A stretch of DNA of 64,000 bases from Nymphaea colorata. Taxonomy: Eukaryota > Streptophyta > Magnoliopsida > Nymphaeales > Nymphaeaceae. Below the pieces are notes generated by a model. That model searched no databases. It saw nothing but the letters and a program-made list of their open reading frames with translations, and was not told the origin of the DNA. A program made the translations under genes and the position numbers. Numbering within the stretch: the stretch's first letter is position 1; each line of letters opens with the position of its first letter. Location: the NCBI RefSeq assembly GCF_008831285.2, contig NC_045139.1, forward strand, positions 3,294,704 through 3,358,703. Direction: 5' to 3'. This document shows positions 60,751 through 64,000 of the stretch, piece by piece.

Positions 60751-61713
60751 TTGTTCTAGCTAACCACAAAAACCCAAAAAAAAAAAACACCCACCAAAGG
60801 CCTTGTTCATGGCAATGACATCGGATTTAAATCTGGATCTAATCTGTTTGAGGGTAATAATAGAATCCAAACAGTTCTTTATGGATCTTGAAGCCTTTCT
60901 TTGTGTTTTTTGCAAGGATAAGTTTGATAGTCTTGGATTCACACAAGGCAAATCTGAAATCGCCTTTATGTGGTATGAACAAATATTGGATTTCAGATCC
61001 ATAGAAAAATTTGAGATGTTCAGAATGTCATCAAAACCTCGGAGTTGAGATCAGAGTCCGGCTTCAAATCCTCATATATGAGATCCTCATTCCTCAGCAA
61101 TCTGGACTGAGATTTCATATCCGAGGAAAGCAAACACCCCTAATTACCATCCCCACATGGTTGGTGCTTCCAAACTTCTCAAGGGGGAGAGGGACTACAC
61201 CTGAAGTTGAAAATCAGGTGTCAATTTGGCTGAATCTGTTATGAATCGCTAAAAAATATCTAGAAATTTATTTTTTGAAAAATTTATGAAAAAAATAAAA
61301 GTAATTAATGGGTCAATTGATTGCGAATCAAATCTATTTGTTATTGATCCGGATATAAGCTGATCCAAGCCGATTTTAAGGAACCATTATATACCCAAAA
61401 TATTCTTTTAGCTTCTTATAACTTAAAATTAGGCTAAACTAATTTTACAATTAAAAAAAAAAAGTGTAGAAAGTTTATTCCAGTGTGCCTCCTTATAAAT
61501 GAAAGCGAGAAATAAGTAGTGTGAGTACATTTTCCTCCATTCACAGCTAAATAATGTGAAGACAGCTCTTGAAAGGGAAAATGTAATCCCAAGTGCTTAG
61601 TCTAAATACTAAATTGATATGCGTGATCAAGAAATGTGCATTGGCCTATGCGTTCTGCTATGCAACCTTAGCTTTCAGGGGGTGTCTGTTTGTTTGGCAA
61701 AAAAAAGGCAAGG
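60751..61713 (+). repeat. Dispersed repeat family R1, copy 2
   Basis: It matches 891-1563 in order and orientation, but a central stretch after about 61310 differs and is longer. It ends TGTCTGTTTGTTTGGCAAAA..GGCAAGG. It lies just downstream (3' side) of the intact AOC gene, as copy 1 does relative to the AOC pseudogene. Confidence 0.7.
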
Positions 61714-62483
61714 AAAAACTTTCTCATCTTCAATTAAATGTGGAGTAGATGAAGATCACACATGAAGAAGCAGTTTGGACTATACAAAAATTTTAAAAAT
61801 AATAATAATAAAGGCCCTTAAGGGGATGAGGATTTGAGTGGGGGCTTTGGCCTTTTGTGGGGTAGTGGACTCAAAAGTCAAAAGATACAATTTTTTCATA
61901 ACAATTGGTCCCATAAAAACCAAAAAAAGGTAGAACAAGTGAGACCCACTTTTCCCAAAGTAAAAGTTGTGCCTAGCTATCAAACAAGGCCTATAATGGC
62001 TACCTTCAATGAGATGGACACACTTTGTTTGAGTCATTCCCAAAGATGGGACCTTTAACTAACAACATTTTTGTCCTCATCCTTTTGCATGTGCTCTCTC
62101 ACCTCTCTTCCTCTCTCTCTCTTGTTCTTGTATTTAAGAGACTTGTTTCTAAATTTTGTTATGCATTCTCATTTTATTGGTGCTCTCTCTCTTACATACA
62201 AAATCATGAGAGGAGCATTTTGGTCTTCAAAAAAATCGCATTTCATTTTTAAAAAAGGTCAATTCCATTATTTTCGGCCGCGAACATGCCGACAGTCGAA
62301 CATATAACGTGCTCCCCACAAATACATATATCAAACAAATATAAAAAGGGAGGTAAGCTTAAAGATCAAGAGGTCCTATTAAAACTTCCAAAGGTTCTTC
62401 CACATAGAAACACAACCCAGAGTAAAAGGCAACAATGCCTGCCAAAATTTAAGTTTTCTGGCAGTCGATGGCTGTGAGGAAGT
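61714..62483. other. Intergenic and 3' flank of AOC
   Basis: No gene is supported. It includes a pyrimidine-rich stretch at about 62090-62125 and the likely AOC 3' UTR immediately left of 62484. Confidence 0.4.
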
Positions 62484-64000
62484 TCAGTTAGTGTAGTTGG
62501 GGATGGTGGCTTGGGGCTCGAGGGCCTTGGCCGCAGGGAGAGGCTCCACGGAGGGCGAGGGAGGCACCGGCTTCCCCAGGAGCACCGCCGGCAGCTTGGG
62601 GATGCCTTCAAGGTAGAAGGTGTAGAAGAGCTTGAAGGGGAAGACGATCTGCTGCAGCTTCACTTGGCCATGGACTCCCTTGAATATCCCTGATCCTCCT
62701 GTAATTGCTAGGTACGTGTCTTCGTATGTGAGGTACGCTCCCTGCACAAAATTCACCGAGTATGATCCATGGCAACAGCCGAATGCTGTAAGAAATTGGT
62801 TCTTGGCTCTAATCGACAGGGCAGCAGATACGCTAATGGCCCAATAGATGATAATTTCGAATACACAAATTATATACAAATTTTCCTATAGTTAAAAGCT
62901 GACATATACCCTTGAAAATGATGCAAATTTATTTTCTTATATGTTTATATATAATGGCCCTGCTATCCGCCTATTAGGATTCAGGTTTATTTGTTTTATC
63001 TTATGCCTTTATAACAAAAAAAAAGTTGAAAATATTTTAAAATGTATATATTTATTTGGTAAAATGGAAATATATATATATATAAATGCATTATATACCA
63101 TTAGTGCTGGAAAGGAAAAATGTGTGCCATATAATAATTATTAAAGCTTCTAAAGTGGCTTTATGAATGTTGCAGTGACCCACTGCCTGTCCATTAAAGT
63201 GCCAATGCTGGACCAAAAGTCGGATGTGACGATGATTGTGCTGATCTCAGCTCAGATAGTGATGGGTACGGGGCCGGCTCGGCCGGTTCAGACAAACCGA
63301 GTCGTTAAGCCGAGTCAGATGCTGGACCAGATGAAGCCAAAGCATGGAACTCACTTGAACAGAGATGTGGCCGTAGTCTCCGAAATAGAAGCTGTAGATG
63401 GCCTCGTACCGGTCCCCGTTCTTTTCCGGAACGTGCTGTATCAGTATGCAGAGTCCCGCTGTGATTCCGAGACGCTTCTCTAGGTTGCCGTGGTAAAGCT
63501 GAAGAGCCAATAATCGAAGACAAATCGGCTAAATAACAAGCACCACTTTCGCAAGAGGTGAACCAGGAAAGGAAACAGCCGAACTCTACACTTTTGATCT
63601 ACGCAAATTGAACTCATAAAAGCAAAATCATCACTTGGTTCCTGTTCACTGATTAATATGATTTAATGGATTTTTTTGAACCATTTGAATCTTATGATGG
63701 ATTAAGGCAACTTGCAGACCTGCTGACATTACAGAAGAAATTATTATGGTCAAGAATTTACTGTAAGAACAGATGCATTGTTCATTCTAGCATCTAACAA
63801 TTAAGCAGATCTATCCATCAACAATTTAGAGAGAGACAGAGATGACAACAAGCCTTGTTGCTGAAGGGCACTAGATCACCGAGCGAGTTGACGCTTTTCT
63901 GACTGAGGCGAAGGTAGGCAGGGCTGCCTCTGTCTCTCTCATTCATCTCATACACATAGAGCTCTTGAACTCCAGGGACTGGAAAAACATGATAAATCAA
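62484..64000 (-). CDS. AOC: Allene oxide cyclase, chloroplastic (first exon outside the window)
   Basis: Three exons (minus) are visible: 63978-63854, 63498-63355 and 62741-62484 (stop). They encode [71 protein letters not shown] and [39 protein letters not shown], in frame, 174 complete codons. This is essentially the whole mature enzyme; the transit-peptide exon lies beyond 64000. AOC forms a trimer in the chloroplast and cyclises 12,13-epoxy-octadecatrienoic acid to cis-(+)-OPDA in jasmonate synthesis. The Glu and Asn of YEMNERDRG and the Cys of GLC, in the active-site region, are present. The first visible intron starts with GC rather than GT (AAG|GCTTGT); the next is GT-AG. A dead copy lies at 11.4-12.1 kb. 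Confidence 0.95.

Noticed and set aside
1..64000. CRISPR arrays, operons, bacterial-type promoters
   Set aside because: None is seen, and none is expected in plant nuclear DNA; the direct repeats found are transposons, duplications or microsatellites.

Overview
The window is nuclear DNA of a flowering plant. It has spliced genes with GT-AG introns, two complete TIR-NBS-LRR (TNL) immune receptor genes, a chloroplast allene oxide cyclase gene, LTR retrotransposons with tRNA-Met primer sites, MITE-like elements, AT-rich spacers and many microsatellites. TNL genes are absent from typical monocots, so a eudicot, magnoliid or early-diverging angiosperm is likelier. The species cannot be named from the sequence.

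Layout. 0.2-0.9 kb: broken 3' end of a TNL gene (relic D). 0.9-5.0 kb: dispersed repeats and a 200-bp purine tract. 5.0-11.4 kb: a long fold-back (two 328-bp arms) whose loop holds a young Ty1/Copia element of 5,337 bp with 551-bp LTRs differing at one base and a perfect 5-bp target duplication. 11.5-12.1 kb: a truncated, nonsense-bearing allene oxide cyclase (AOC) copy. 13.7-17.3 kb: a second long inverted repeat (arms over 600 bp) enclosing two near-perfect hairpins. 17.3-22.7 kb: no gene, only repeats. 22.7-27.6 kb: an intron-only TNL relic (E) and a broken TNL (C), each cut by Copia remnants. 32.1-39.7 kb: TNL-A, seven exons, 1,611 aa. 41.6-49.4 kb: TNL-B, seven exons, 1,447 aa. 49.5-52.6 kb: TNL upstream sequence, partly duplicated. 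54.7 kb: a small GC-rich gene. 55-60.7 kb: repeats. 62.5 kb to the end: an intact AOC gene whose first exon lies beyond the window. All TNL and AOC copies are on the minus strand.

The main novelty is the architecture of TNL-A and TNL-B. After TIR, NBS and a first LRR exon, an [LRR exon + beta-rich non-LRR exon] module occurs twice (LRR-X-LRR-X). The two LRR exons begin alike, and the two non-LRR exons share a common motif pattern, which suggests an internal exon-pair duplication. The exon model keeps the reading frame across all seven exons in both genes. The cluster grew by duplication: fragments of the same gene plan, introns and upstream regions recur at 0.2-0.9, 22.7-30.9, 32-41 and 41.6-52.6 kb. 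A dispersed repeat plus AOC occurs in the same order at both ends of the window, so an older segmental duplication may bracket the cluster.

AOC acts in jasmonate synthesis and TNLs in pathogen recognition. Nothing in the sequence shows that they are functionally linked here. All splice sites and family calls were read by eye; no search or alignment program was run.
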